The notes beneath the pieces were generated by a model. The model did no database searches. It saw only the letters and a program-made list of their open reading frames with translations, and had not been told where the DNA came from. This document shows, piece after piece, positions 9,340 to 17,951 of a stretch of DNA of 64,000 bases; the first letter of the stretch is position 1, and each line of letters starts with the position of its first letter. This stretch comes from CAYNVQ01 sp964400735 (GTDB taxonomy: Bacteria; Acidobacteriota; Aminicenantia; Aminicenantales; Aminicenantaceae): positions 41,692 to 105,691 of the forward strand of contig CAYNVQ010000012.1 of NCBI GenBank assembly GCA_964400735.1. The letters are read 5' to 3'. A program made the translations under genes and the position numbers.

Positions 9340-9458
9340 ACCACCCTGATTGGTGACCACCCTGATTGGTGACAGGTTACTTAATTACTTTTTCTATAAG
9401 TTCAATAATTTAGTTACCTGTCACCAATTAATTATAGTTACCTGTCACCAATTAATTA
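9340..9458. repeat. 58-bp palindromic element, copy 3, with tandem borders on both sides
   Basis: Core 9368-9425. On the left, CCCTGATTGGTGAC occurs three times at 16-bp spacing, the third running into the element. On the right, a 24-bp unit starting TAGTTACCTGTCACC is repeated exactly (9411-9434 and 9435-9458). It lies between two minus-strand genes; the rest of 9222-9573 holds no supported gene. Confidence 0.9.
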
Positions 9459-9573
9459 ATATTCCTTTTGGGAAGCATGATCATTCCGTTAGTGTTGCGA
9501 AGAGGAGAGCTATCGCTTATCGAGAACTTGATTGGTCAAAGAAAAATTGGCGGGGCCAAAATAAAAAATATTT

Positions 9574-10593
9574 TTATTTAGAAGCTTCCCTTACTGTATC
9601 GATGATGCTGGCGTCAATCCAGTAGATGTTCCCCCCTCCGTTTAAAGGACTGGCCCACATCCTTCGAATAGATTCATAGTCCATCAATATATCGACCTCC
9701 AATTTTTCGAGGCGTCGGCTGGTGAAAAACAGGTAACGGCCGCATGGCGAGAGGCTCTGACAATTTTCTCCTGAGTCGGAATTCACAGCTTCCCCCATGT
9801 TGACCAGAGGCCCCCAGGATCCTTCTGTCGAGTCGCGAAAGGATATATAAAGGTCTGGTCCTCCTAGATTTTTTTCCTTTCGAACGGTAGATACGATGAC
9901 GTAACTCTCGTCGGGAGCGATGAAAGAATCCCCCTCGAAATCAGGACTGTTGATCGGCTCGGGTAGCGGCTCCGCCATCCTATACCGCCCATCCGCGAGC
10001 TCGCTCTTCCAAATGTCGGCCGCGCCCATACCGCCTTCTCGTTGAGACTGGAAGTAGAAAGTTCCGTCCTGTGCCAATACGGGATAAAACTCATGACGTT
10101 CGCTGTTGATCGGAGGACCCATATTGACCGGATTGGACCATCCCGTTTCTGTCCGGTCCACATACCAGATATCGTAGTCGGCCTCCGCCTCTCCAGCTCC
10201 AGAACGCGGGCGATTGGAACAGAAGTAGATCCTTTGGCCGTCCGGTGTAACAAAAGGATCCACCCCTCCATGCAGGCCGGAAAAAGGAGCGACCTCAGGT
10301 TTTCCCCAGCGGCCGTTCTCTTCCTTGATCATGACCAGGGCCCACCGCATGGGACCGACTGAGACAGAATAGACAACTTCCCGGCCTCCTGGAAAGAAGA
10401 CCGAGTTGAGTTCGGGCATTTCGGTGGACATAACACCCTCTGCAAACAGCTCGGCGTTCAATCCAGGAGGAGTCTGACCTAAATATTCTCCGGATAGAAC
10501 CGGAAAATCATCCTTCAGCGCACAGCTTGTCATTGTCAAGATAATAATGAACGGGATAACACCCCCAAAAAATGAAAAATGCCTCTTCCTCAT
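9574..10593 (-). CDS. PD40/TolB-like propeller lipoprotein
   Basis: 339 residues with a signal peptide and lipobox (IIILTMTSC), so probably an outer-membrane or periplasmic lipoprotein. The body is made of PD40 (WD40-like) beta-propeller repeats: FVTPDGQRIYFCSNRP, PVLAQDGTFYFQSQR, SFIAPDESYVIVST and SLSPCGRYLFFTSRR. Such proteins bind other proteins or carbohydrates; no catalytic residues are apparent. A strong ribosome-binding site AAAGGAGGT sits 6 nt before ATG 10593. It is transcribed divergently from the S9 peptidase gene, with a palindromic element between them. Confidence 0.85.
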   Translation of the reverse strand: MRKRHFSFFGGVIPFIIILTMTSCALKDDFPVLSGEYLGQTPPGLNAELFAEGVMSTEMPELNSVFFPGGREVVYSVSVGPMRWALVMIKEENGRWGKPEVAPFSGLHGGVDPFVTPDGQRIYFCSNRPRSGAGEAEADYDIWYVDRTETGWSNPVNMGPPINSERHEFYPVLAQDGTFYFQSQREGGMGAADIWKSELADGRYRMAEPLPEPINSPDFEGDSFIAPDESYVIVSTVRKEKNLGGPDLYISFRDSTEGSWGPLVNMGEAVNSDSGENCQSLSPCGRYLFFTSRRLEKLEVDILMDYESIRRMWASPLNGGGNIYWIDASIIDTVREASK

Positions 10594-10625
10594 CCCTTAC
10601 CTCCTTTAAAGTTAATGATAAATTT

Positions 10626-10723
10626 GGTGACAGGTTACTAAATTAGTATTTAGATAAACTTTGTAATTAAGTTACCTGTCACCAAATTTACACTAAATTT
10701 ACACTAAATTTACACCAAATCTA
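10626..10723. repeat. 58-bp palindromic element, copy 4, with four 11-bp units
   Basis: Core 10626-10683. The right border continues as four 11-bp units of CACYAAATYTA type (10680-10690, 10691-10701, 10702-10712, 10713-10723), the first sharing CACC with the element end. It is divergently placed between the PD40 lipoprotein and S9 peptidase genes. Confidence 0.9.
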
Positions 10724-10931
10724 GCCCTGAATTATTAATAATAAATGCGGATATTTTTTTATGAGGGGATATATGATAATGCATAAATATCAAAAACTCA
10801 CCCTATTAACCCTAACATAGGCTGTTGGCATGATCAACAGATATTAAAAGAAGGAAGAAAAACCAAACGGTTGTAATGAGACCTTGAGAGGCATAGAATA
10901 AGCAAAATGAGCCGAGTCAAGGGAGGTAAAT

Positions 10932-12935
10932 ATGAGCCGATATGAAATCCGTCCTCGATTATGGAGTCTATCGAGATATTCTTTGGGTTTTTTTCTGGGC
11001 GGCATTGTCTTTTCTATTCTCTTTTGTTTGCCCCTTTTAAATGCCAATTCAGACCCTTGTTCCAACCCCCAGATAGAGAGAAAGGAGCTGACTCCCGAAC
11101 AGACGATCCGAATCCGGAGCGTTGGCGACCTCCAGTTGGCCCCGGATGGATATCATCTGGCCCTGACTGTTACCGAGCCGATCAAGGAGACATCGCGCAA
11201 CTCTGATATCTGGGTGTACGACACCAAGAGCCGGCAGCTGATCCAATTCACATCCTCGGATAAAGCCGATTATCATCCCCGCTGGTCTCCAGACGGAGAA
11301 AAGCTGGCTTTCCTTTCCGGACGTTCGGAGAAGACCCAGATCTACCTAATTTCCTTGAAGGGCGGTGAGGCGCAAGCCCTGACCGGCACCAAAACAGGCG
11401 TTCAAACGTTCGAGTGGTCGCCGGAAGGTGAACGGATCGTTTTCATGGCCCAAGAGCCCAAGACAGACGAGGAGGAAAAGAAACAGAAAGAAAAGGATGA
11501 TGCCAGGGTGGTGGATAAGGACGATAAGCCTGCCCGGTTGTGGCTCTTCGATGTGGCAACCAAAGATGTGCGCCAGCTTACCGAAGGGGAGTGGCGGATT
11601 TCGTCTTTTTGCTGGATGCCGGACGGAGAACGTTTGGTTGTGATTGCGACAGACCAGAATCGTCCGGAATGGCTCACAGACCGTCTCTACACGTTGCGGG
11701 TGAGCGACGGCGTTCTGGAAGAGATCGCCCATCCGGCCCAACCTTTTGGATATGTCCAGGTCTCTCCCGATGGAAAAAGCCTGGCTTATGTCGGAACGCG
11801 TCTGGATGGACCGACCGCACCCGATCTCTACACCATGCCCGCAAGTGGGGGTAAGGCGGTAAATCTTACCCAATCTTCGCTGGATCGCTCGGTTTCCGGT
11901 TATATGTGGAAAAAAGACGGCACCATCGCCCTTCAAGCTGCGGCTGGTTTTGCGACCTCCCTCTATGACCTTGATCTTGGAGGGAATATCGAGAAGCGAA
12001 AACCGTTCGATGGATTGGAGCCCTCTGGTTCGTTTGCTATCGGTCCGGACTTTTTGGCCTTTGTGGGCCAGTCCGCAATCCAAATGCCCGAATTATGGAT
12101 TTCAAATAGGCCGGGCGAGGCTGAAAAAGTCTCAGCTTTCAATGCGGAGTGGGATACCATTTCGCTCGTTGAACCCGAGATTTTTACCTATCCGAGCTTC
12201 GACGGGATGGAAATCGAAGCGGCCCTGTTGAAGCCGACAAATGAAACGAAGGGCTCCAGGATTCCTCTTGTTGTGTTGGTGCATGGGGGACCGGCAGGAA
12301 GATGGGCCCGTCGTTTCGATGCGTGGGGACAGCTCCTGGTGCAGCGTGGATATGCGGTGCTCTACCCCAATATCCGGGGGTCGGTGGGATACGGGCACGA
12401 TTTTGTCACGGCCAACCGGAAGGATTGGGGCGGCGGCGATTTCAAGGATGTGATGGCCGGAGTGGATTATATGATCGCTCAGGGGATCGCAGATCCCGAA
12501 CGCCTGGGGATAGGAGGCTGGTCCTATGGAGGTTACATGGCAGCCTGGGCCGTCACGCAGACAGACCGCTTTAAGGTGTCGGTATCCGGGGCGCCCATGA
12601 CTGACTTGGCCAGCGAGTACGGCACAGAATCAGCGGGCATCAATGCCTACGATACGTGGTACATGGGCACACCTTATGAGAATCTGGATTTGTTCCAGGA
12701 AAAATCTCCGGTGACCCATGTTAAAAAAGTCAGGACGCCGACTTTACTCCTGACCGGAGAGAACGATGCGACCGACCCCATCGGCCAGTGCCAGCAGTTC
12801 TATCGTGGGTTGAGAAGGTATGGGGTGGAGACAGAATTTGTCATCTATCCCCGGGAAGGACACGGAATCAGAGAGGAAAAGCACCGAATTGACCGTCTCA
12901 AGCGCATCCTCTCCTGGTTCGACAAACATATTTAA
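10932..12935 (+). CDS. S9 family prolyl oligopeptidase-like serine peptidase
   Basis: 667 residues. An N-terminal export signal is present (hydrophobic LGFFLGGIVFSILFCLPLL), so it is periplasmic or secreted. Residues about 60-400 form a WD40-type propeller (WSPDGEKLAFLSGR, WMPDGERLVVIA, VSPDGKSLAYVG). The C-terminal alpha/beta hydrolase has GWSYGGY with nucleophile Ser531, Asp612 in GENDATD and His644 in REGHG, a complete triad typical of acylaminoacyl/dipeptidyl peptidases. The function is cleavage of short peptides for amino-acid uptake. The ribosome-binding site GGGAGGT precedes ATG 10932. Palindromic elements lie on both sides. Confidence 0.92.
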   Translation: MSRYEIRPRLWSLSRYSLGFFLGGIVFSILFCLPLLNANSDPCSNPQIERKELTPEQTIRIRSVGDLQLAPDGYHLALTVTEPIKETSRNSDIWVYDTKSRQLIQFTSSDKADYHPRWSPDGEKLAFLSGRSEKTQIYLISLKGGEAQALTGTKTGVQTFEWSPEGERIVFMAQEPKTDEEEKKQKEKDDARVVDKDDKPARLWLFDVATKDVRQLTEGEWRISSFCWMPDGERLVVIATDQNRPEWLTDRLYTLRVSDGVLEEIAHPAQPFGYVQVSPDGKSLAYVGTRLDGPTAPDLYTMPASGGKAVNLTQSSLDRSVSGYMWKKDGTIALQAAAGFATSLYDLDLGGNIEKRKPFDGLEPSGSFAIGPDFLAFVGQSAIQMPELWISNRPGEAEKVSAFNAEWDTISLVEPEIFTYPSFDGMEIEAALLKPTNETKGSRIPLVVLVHGGPAGRWARRFDAWGQLLVQRGYAVLYPNIRGSVGYGHDFVTANRKDWGGGDFKDVMAGVDYMIAQGIADPERLGIGGWSYGGYMAAWAVTQTDRFKVSVSGAPMTDLASEYGTESAGINAYDTWYMGTPYENLDLFQEKSPVTHVKKVRTPTLLLTGENDATDPIGQCQQFYRGLRRYGVETEFVIYPREGHGIREEKHRIDRLKRILSWFDKHI

Positions 12936-12950
12936 TTTTAATTTTTTATT

Positions 12951-13033
12951 AGTGACAGGTTACTTAATTACAAAGTTTATCGAAATACTAATTTAGTAAC
13001 CTGTCACCAAATCTGTATGTCACCAAATTTGAA
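12951..13033. repeat. 58-bp palindromic element, copy 5, with imperfect 16-bp duplication
   Basis: Core 12951-13008 (first base A instead of G). The right border has a 16-bp tandem of TGTCACCAAAT type at 13002-13017 and 13018-13033 (14 of 16 identical). The centre CAAAGTTTATCGAAATAC equals that of copies 7 and 8. It lies between convergent genes. Confidence 0.9.
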
Positions 13034-13040
13034 TTGGATA

Positions 13041-13925
13041 TTACTGGTATGGTTCGGGCGATGGCTCAGGCGATTTTTTCCTGATAAAATCGTAGTCGAC
13101 GGCATCGAATTTGCAGCTGTCGATACATTTCAGGCATCGGATGCATTCCGGGCTGTTGGGCCCCTCATAGACTTTGATGTCCACTGGGCAATCTCTTAGG
13201 CATTTGTTGCATAGGGTGCATTTATCGTCATCGACAACCAATCGGAAGAGGCTGACCTTGTTGAAGAGGGCGAATATTGCGCCAAGAGGGCAGGTGGTTC
13301 TACAGAAGGGGCGTTTGCTGAACACCATCCAGACCAGAAACAGCATCAGAATCGCCATTTTCCATGAGAACAAAAAACCAATCTGGCTGCGGATTCCTTC
13401 GTTTAGGGAAACGAGCGGAACTCCTGCCTCCAATGTTCCGGCCGGACAGATCCACTTGCAGAACCATGTCTGGCCAAACCCGAACTGGTCCATGATCAGA
13501 AGCGGCAGAAGCAGGACAAAAACGACTAGGATGACATATTTCATATAGGTCAGGAACTTGGGGATGCGGAATTTCCTGGTTTTTATTTTGTACATCAGCT
13601 CCTGCAAGTAGCCGAAAGGACACAGCCACCCACAGGGAAGGCGGCCCACCAAACTTCCCACTGCTCCTAAAAAACCCAATACATACAATCCGAATTGGTA
13701 GTTGGCGATAGAAAAATTGAATCGTGTGGAAGCCATGAAATTTTGAAGCGACCCTATCGGGCAGGCACCCATGGCGGAAGGACACGAATAGCAGTTGAGC
13801 ACAGGAACGCAGGTGCCTTTTAGACTTCCTTGATAGATTTCTCCCTTCAGCCAGGAAGGGATGTAAGCGTTGATGGCCAGAAAGGAAAAGAATTGAAACC
13901 AGCGCCGTTTTTTGATCAATCCCAT
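13041..13925 (-). CDS. NapH-like 4Fe-4S membrane ferredoxin
   Basis: 294 residues with about five membrane helices (YVILVVFVLLLPLLIM, MAILMLFLVWMVF and others). Cysteine motifs on the membrane core are GWLCPFGYLQE, WICPAGTLE and CRTTCPLGAI, as in the NapH/NosR/CcoG family. The C-terminus has two ferredoxin motifs, CTLCNKCLRDCP and CIRCLKCIDSCK, binding two 4Fe-4S clusters. It likely moves electrons from the quinone pool or cytoplasm across the membrane. It is the last gene of an operon with a TlpA-like protein and a 44-residue CXXC protein, which points to supply of reducing power to a periplasmic thiol system (inference). The ribosome-binding site AGAGGT precedes ATG 13925. Confidence 0.85.
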   Translation of the reverse strand: MGLIKKRRWFQFFSFLAINAYIPSWLKGEIYQGSLKGTCVPVLNCYSCPSAMGACPIGSLQNFMASTRFNFSIANYQFGLYVLGFLGAVGSLVGRLPCGWLCPFGYLQELMYKIKTRKFRIPKFLTYMKYVILVVFVLLLPLLIMDQFGFGQTWFCKWICPAGTLEAGVPLVSLNEGIRSQIGFLFSWKMAILMLFLVWMVFSKRPFCRTTCPLGAIFALFNKVSLFRLVVDDDKCTLCNKCLRDCPVDIKVYEGPNSPECIRCLKCIDSCKFDAVDYDFIRKKSPEPSPEPYQ

Positions 13926-13952
13926 GGATCAACCTCTAAAGGAAAGTTTCGA

Positions 13953-14022
13953 CATCATCATCATCATCATCATCATCATCATTATTATCATTATCATTAT
14001 CACAACAACCACCACCATCATC
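13953..14022. repeat. CAT-type trinucleotide microsatellite
   Basis: About ten CAT units followed by degenerate TTA/TCA/CAN triplets, 70 bp in all. It fills the gap between the 44-residue CXXC gene (stop at 14018) and the Fe-S gene (start 13925). On the transcribed strand it reads as ATG/TGA/GAT runs depending on frame. Confidence 0.9.
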
Positions 14023-14152
14023 CGATTCCTATACAGCTCAGGCAAATCGTGATAGCCTGCTCGAGAGTCCTGCCGTATTCACCGACAGTAAGGCCCACCA
14101 CCATCAGAATCAGAAAAAAGGCGAGCAAAAAAAGAAATTTTTTTCGTTTCAT
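14018..14152 (-). CDS. CD1871A-family CXXC small membrane protein
   Basis: A 44-codon gene. Its ATG at 14152 overlaps the TlpA-like stop as ATGA. The product has a basic start (MKRKKF), one membrane helix (FLLAFFLILMVVGLTV) and a C-terminal CLSCIGIG. This size, the single helix and the terminal C-x2-C-IGIG signature match the CD1871A family of CXXC proteins, known to sit next to 4Fe-4S membrane ferredoxins and TlpA-like proteins, exactly as here. It is probably a membrane-tethered thiol relay; the biochemical role is not established. The frame closes with TGA where a CAT microsatellite begins. Confidence 0.85.
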   Translation of the reverse strand: MKRKKFLFLLAFFLILMVVGLTVGEYGRTLEQAITICLSCIGIG

Positions 14153-14772
14153 CGGGATTTCTCCGCAGTCAAATTTCCTATGATAATCTCGATGTCCTCT
14201 ATGTCTTTCTCTTTAAAACCTGTATGGACATGCTGGATGGTTCCCCTAGAGTTGATGAGATAGACCACAGGAATGGCCTGGACTTTGTATCGGGATTTCA
14301 TGTCTCTGGTTGTTCGGATCAGATCGTCTTCTCCTTGGGATGGATCGGCCAGCATGGGATAAGTATATTCCAAATTTTTATAGAAAGGCTTGACTACTTG
14401 ACTGCCTTTGGTGTCGATGGAGATCCCGAGCAGAATGAGGCCTCCCTCCTCCTGGTTTTCATCGGGTTTGTATTTGTCGTAAAGCTGCTGCATGTGGGGC
14501 ATGGCGGCCCGGCAAGGGACACACCAGGTAGCCCAGAAATCGAGGAGGACCGCATCGGGATGGAGGACTTTTTTCGTGATGTTGCCGTCGATCGTCGATT
14601 CTATGGTCACGGACAATTTCCCTTGGTCGAGTTGGACGGTGAAAATTTCGTCCTCGATGGAAATGAGCGAGAAGGGAAGGAGTTTGTCTCCTTTTTGAAG
14701 AACGCCCCAGCTCGGAGCAATAATTAAGATAAGAAGAAACGAGATAGTCATGAGCTTCATGAGATATTTCAT
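14149..14772 (-). CDS. TlpA-like thioredoxin-fold thiol-disulfide oxidoreductase
   Basis: 207 residues. An N-terminal signal or anchor (MTISFLLILIIAPSWG) places it outside the cytoplasm. The thioredoxin-fold active site FWATWCVPC has the redox cysteines at 84 and 87, and the cis-Pro region is IPVVYLI. The family (TlpA/ResA) reduces or oxidises periplasmic disulfides, for example during cytochrome maturation. It is the first gene of the coupled operon with the CXXC mini-protein and the Fe-S membrane protein, which may re-reduce it (inference). Confidence 0.9.
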   Translation of the reverse strand: MKYLMKLMTISFLLILIIAPSWGVLQKGDKLLPFSLISIEDEIFTVQLDQGKLSVTIESTIDGNITKKVLHPDAVLLDFWATWCVPCRAAMPHMQQLYDKYKPDENQEEGGLILLGISIDTKGSQVVKPFYKNLEYTYPMLADPSQGEDDLIRTTRDMKSRYKVQAIPVVYLINSRGTIQHVHTGFKEKDIEDIEIIIGNLTAEKSR

Positions 14773-14843
14773 CTTTTTTCCTTCAGTCCAAAATCATAAC
14801 CATTAATGCAAGTTTTCTAATTCTTGTCAAGCGACTCTTTTTT

Positions 14844-14901
14844 GGTGACAGGTTACTAAATTAGTATTTCGATAGGTTTTGTAATCAAGTAACCTGTCAC
14901 C
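14844..14901. repeat. 58-bp palindromic element, copy 6 (left of RAYT)
   Basis: Centre GTATTTCGATAGGTTTTG is close to the reverse complement of the copy 7 centre, so copies 6 and 7 flank the RAYT gene in opposite orientation. No border duplication is visible. The stretch 14902-15060 holds no other gene. Confidence 0.9.
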
Positions 14902-15060
14902 AAAAATAGGAAGAAAAGAAAAAATGAGAAAATTTAGATTAGTCTGCCGTCCTTGATAGTGAGTTAACAGAAGAGAGAGAGGAAAAAGAGAGTAGTTCAA
15001 AATATTACCGTTCAGTTTAAGTTCCCTCTTACGTTTGAGAAGCCACAAGGTTAAAATAAG

Positions 15061-15720
15061 ATGGCTCGATTTCCAAGAATTGTCATTCCCGGCTGCCCCC
15101 ATCATATAATTAACCGAGGTAATCGGCGTCAGAGAGTATTTTTTTCAGATGAAGACAGAAGATTTTTCCTTGATTTGATAAAAAATGAAGCCGATAAGGT
15201 TGGAATAGACATCTGGGCTTACTGCTTGATGGATAACCATGTTCATCTAGTCGCTGTCCCGGAAACAACAGTTGCTTTGGCAAAAGGGGTTGGTTCAGCA
15301 CAAAGAAAGCACGCACTTAGGGTAAATTCGCGAAACGAATGGAAAGGTCACTTATGGCAGGAGAGATTCGAATCGTGTCCATTGGGAGAAAGTCATCTTT
15401 TTATGGCTGTTAGGTATATTGAACAAAATCCCAAAAGAGCTAATATTGTTAAAAGAGCAGTTGAATATCGTTGGTCAAGTGCTAGGTCCCATGTTTATGG
15501 AGAAAAAGATGAGCTTCTTTCGGAAAATCCTTTCGTATCTGGAATTGGTGACTGGACTTCCTATTTAGAGATGGAGACGGATGATTTAAGCAAAAAATTG
15601 TTGAGAACGCATACCAAAACTGGAAGGCCTCTTGGTGATGAAAAATTTATCGATGAAATTGAAAAGCTAACTGGGAGAAATTTAAAAAGGAAAAAAACGG
15701 GGCCTAAAAAACAAGGATAA
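15061..15720 (+). CDS. REP-associated tyrosine transposase (RAYT, Y1_Tnp)
   Basis: 219 residues of the IS200/IS605-like Y1 transposase superfamily. It starts with MARFPRIVIPGCPHHIINRG, typical of RAYTs. The HUH metal motif is HVHL in DNHVHLVAV (about residue 60), and the catalytic Tyr is in AVRYIEQNP (about residue 119), followed by WSSARSH. Family knowledge: RAYTs act on short palindromic REP sequences as single strands. Here two 58-bp palindromes in opposite orientation bracket the gene, and many others are scattered through 30 kb, so this enzyme is the best candidate for spreading them. The ribosome-binding site is weak. The gene looks intact. Confidence 0.93.
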   Translation: MARFPRIVIPGCPHHIINRGNRRQRVFFSDEDRRFFLDLIKNEADKVGIDIWAYCLMDNHVHLVAVPETTVALAKGVGSAQRKHALRVNSRNEWKGHLWQERFESCPLGESHLFMAVRYIEQNPKRANIVKRAVEYRWSSARSHVYGEKDELLSENPFVSGIGDWTSYLEMETDDLSKKLLRTHTKTGRPLGDEKFIDEIEKLTGRNLKRKKTGPKKQG

Positions 15721-15738
15721 GATGAATTGATAAGTAAA

Positions 15739-15837
15739 ATGAAATGGTGACATGAAATGGTGACAGGTTACTAAATTACAAAGTTTATCGAAATACTAAT
15801 TTAGTAACCTGTCACCAAATTATTGTCACCAAATTAT
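15739..15837. repeat. 58-bp palindromic element, copy 7 (right of RAYT), duplicated on both borders
   Basis: Core 15759-15816. Left border: ATGAAATGGTGAC twice (15739-15751, 15752-15764). Right border: TGTCACCAAATTAT twice (15810-15823, 15824-15837). Both are exact tandems joining element end and flank. Confidence 0.92.
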
Positions 15838-15911
15838 TGCTTAATGGGGAGAAATTTGGGACAATAGCGGGTCCCCGGTGCGGGAAATCGACCTGAGAGA
15901 GGAGTGAAGAG

Positions 15912-17951
15912 GTGCGAACAATCATCAAGAACAAATTTTTTCTGGTCTCTATTTTATTGTTTACCTTGGGTGCCTGGGCTGTGCCGGCCGAGTTGACCTT
16001 TGACCGGTACCACACTCCCGACCAGCTCAATGCGGCGCTTCAGGGTTTTGCCCGATCCAATCCCGCCTCAGCCAAGCTCCATGATTTGGCCCGCAGCGCT
16101 GGCGGAAAAAATATCCTGCTGATCGAGCTCGGCCCTGAAGCTGACAAAACTTTGAAAACCGTGCCGGCTGCACTCGTCGTGGCCAACATGGAAGGCACAG
16201 TGCCCCTGGCCAGCGAGGCCGCCCTCTATCTCGTCAAGCTCCTTTCAGAGAAATCCGATCTCTACAAGGACCTGACCTGGTATGTCCTTCCCTGCGGGAA
16301 TCCCGATGCCGCTGCTCTTTACTTCGCCAAGCCGCTCCGCTCAGACTCCCGAAACGCCACTCCCGTCAACGACGATATGGACGACCAGACCGACGAGGAC
16401 GGCGTCGATGACCTGGACGGAAACGGAATCATCACCGCCATGCGCGTCAAAGATCCGGAGGGCGAGTGGATGCCCATCCCTGCCGAGCCCCGCCTGATGA
16501 AAAGGGCCGACTGGTCCAAGGGCGAAAAGGGCATCTACAAGCTCTACACCGAGGGACTCGACAACGATGCCGACGGTTCTTACAACGAGGACGGCCCGGG
16601 CGGCGTCAACATCGGCATCACTTTTCCCCATCTCTTCAAGTTCTTCTCACCCCCCAGCGGCCGCTGGTCGGGTGCCGAACCGAACACCTTCGCTCTCATC
16701 GAATTCGTCTCCGCCCACCGGGAGATCGGGATGACCTTTGTGTTCGGCAGCGCCAACTTTTGCCTGAATCCCCCACGGTCCGACCGCCGCAACGAGGCGG
16801 ACCTGACCCGCCTTAAAATACCGGAACGCTTCGCCGGCTTTCTCGGCGCCGATCCAGATAAAACCTACACCATGGAAGAGGTCATCGAAATGGTCAAGCC
16901 AATCGTCCCGGCCGGCATGGAGGTCGACGAGTCGATGATCGCCTCCTTCCTCGGCCTGGGCGCCGTGACCAACCCCCTCCAGGACGACCTGAAATTCTAC
17001 AAGGAGCTTTCCGACCAATATAAGGAATTCCTCAAGAAAAACAACATCGACATCGAGCGCCTGGACCCGGCCCCGGATAAAGATGGGTCATTCGAGCTGT
17101 GGGCCTACTATCAACTCGGTCTTCCCTCCTTTGCCATGGATTTCTGGACACCCCCCAAAGTAAAGGAGGAAAAAAAGGAAGGAGAAGAAGAGGAACTCAC
17201 TCCCGATAAACTCGAAAAAATGACCGACGAGGAATTCGTCGCTCTCGGCGAAGAAAAGATCGGAGCATTCCTGAAGTCGGCCGGAGCCCCCGCCAACTTC
17301 AAACCCGCCATGGTCATAGAGGCCGTCAAAAGCGGAAAAATGTCGACCAAAAAGATGGCCGAGATGCTGCGCAAGATGCCCCAGCCCAAGAGCGACGAAG
17401 GGGCCGACCCCGCCGAGAAGGCGCTGCTGGCCTTCAGCGACAAAGAACTGGGCGGGAAAGGATTTGTGGACTGGAAGCCCTTCGACCATCCCACTCTGGG
17501 CGAAGTCGAGATCGGTGGCGCCGTCCCTTATGCCGACAACACCCCGCCCGCCAGAATGATCGAAACCCTCCTCCAAGGCCAAGTTCCCTGGGTCTTCGAG
17601 CTCACCCAGAAAATGGCCCGTATCCGGATCGGCCGGACCGAAGTTAAATCCAGGGGGAGCGGCGTCTATCAAGTCAAGGCCTGGATCGAAAACTCCGGCT
17701 ACCTCCCTTATCCCACGGCAATGGGCAAACGAAACAAACGAAACCTTCCGGTCATTGTCACCCTTCAAGGGGACGGCTTCAAAGTAGTGGAGGGCAAAAA
17801 GAGGAGCACCATCGAATCTATAGCCGGCAACGGAGCCGAGTCCGTGACCTGGATCCTTTATGCCGAAAAGCCCCTTACACTGACCGTCAGGGCCGAGACC
17901 GAAATGGCCAGGTCGGATGAAGCATCCGTCGAGTTGGGAGGTTCCAGATGA
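15912..17951 (+). CDS. M14 carboxypeptidase-like protein lacking zinc ligands
   Basis: 679 residues with a signal peptide (FFLVSILLFTLGAWAVPA). It is a clear paralog of the next gene: both have the M14-type N-terminal region, Asp-rich calcium-binding-like inserts (here DDLDGNGII and GLDNDADGSYNED) and a shared C-terminal domain (FDHPTLGEVEIGG versus FKHPTYGDIEIGG). The zinc motif HGNE of the paralog is replaced by EGTV in VANMEGTVPLASE, and the later zinc His is replaced in TFVFGSANF, so it should be catalytically dead. There is also an acidic Lys/Glu insert near residue 420. It overlaps the next gene by ATGA, so a subunit or substrate-binding partner of the active peptidase is likely (inference). 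The start chosen is the GTG at 15912, which has GAGGAGTG upstream. Confidence 0.75.
   Translation: MRTIIKNKFFLVSILLFTLGAWAVPAELTFDRYHTPDQLNAALQGFARSNPASAKLHDLARSAGGKNILLIELGPEADKTLKTVPAALVVANMEGTVPLASEAALYLVKLLSEKSDLYKDLTWYVLPCGNPDAAALYFAKPLRSDSRNATPVNDDMDDQTDEDGVDDLDGNGIITAMRVKDPEGEWMPIPAEPRLMKRADWSKGEKGIYKLYTEGLDNDADGSYNEDGPGGVNIGITFPHLFKFFSPPSGRWSGAEPNTFALIEFVSAHREIGMTFVFGSANFCLNPPRSDRRNEADLTRLKIPERFAGFLGADPDKTYTMEEVIEMVKPIVPAGMEVDESMIASFLGLGAVTNPLQDDLKFYKELSDQYKEFLKKNNIDIERLDPAPDKDGSFELWAYYQLGLPSFAMDFWTPPKVKEEKKEGEEEELTPDKLEKMTDEEFVALGEEKIGAFLKSAGAPANFKPAMVIEAVKSGKMSTKKMAEMLRKMPQPKSDEGADPAEKALLAFSDKELGGKGFVDWKPFDHPTLGEVEIGGAVPYADNTPPARMIETLLQGQVPWVFELTQKMARIRIGRTEVKSRGSGVYQVKAWIENSGYLPYPTAMGKRNKRNLPVIVTLQGDGFKVVEGKKRSTIESIAGNGAESVTWILYAEKPLTLTVRAETEMARSDEASVELGGSR

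Noticed and set aside
14827..15105. Minus-strand frame overlapping the RAYT start
   Set aside because: It runs through palindromic copy 6 and has no recognisable domain or start signal.
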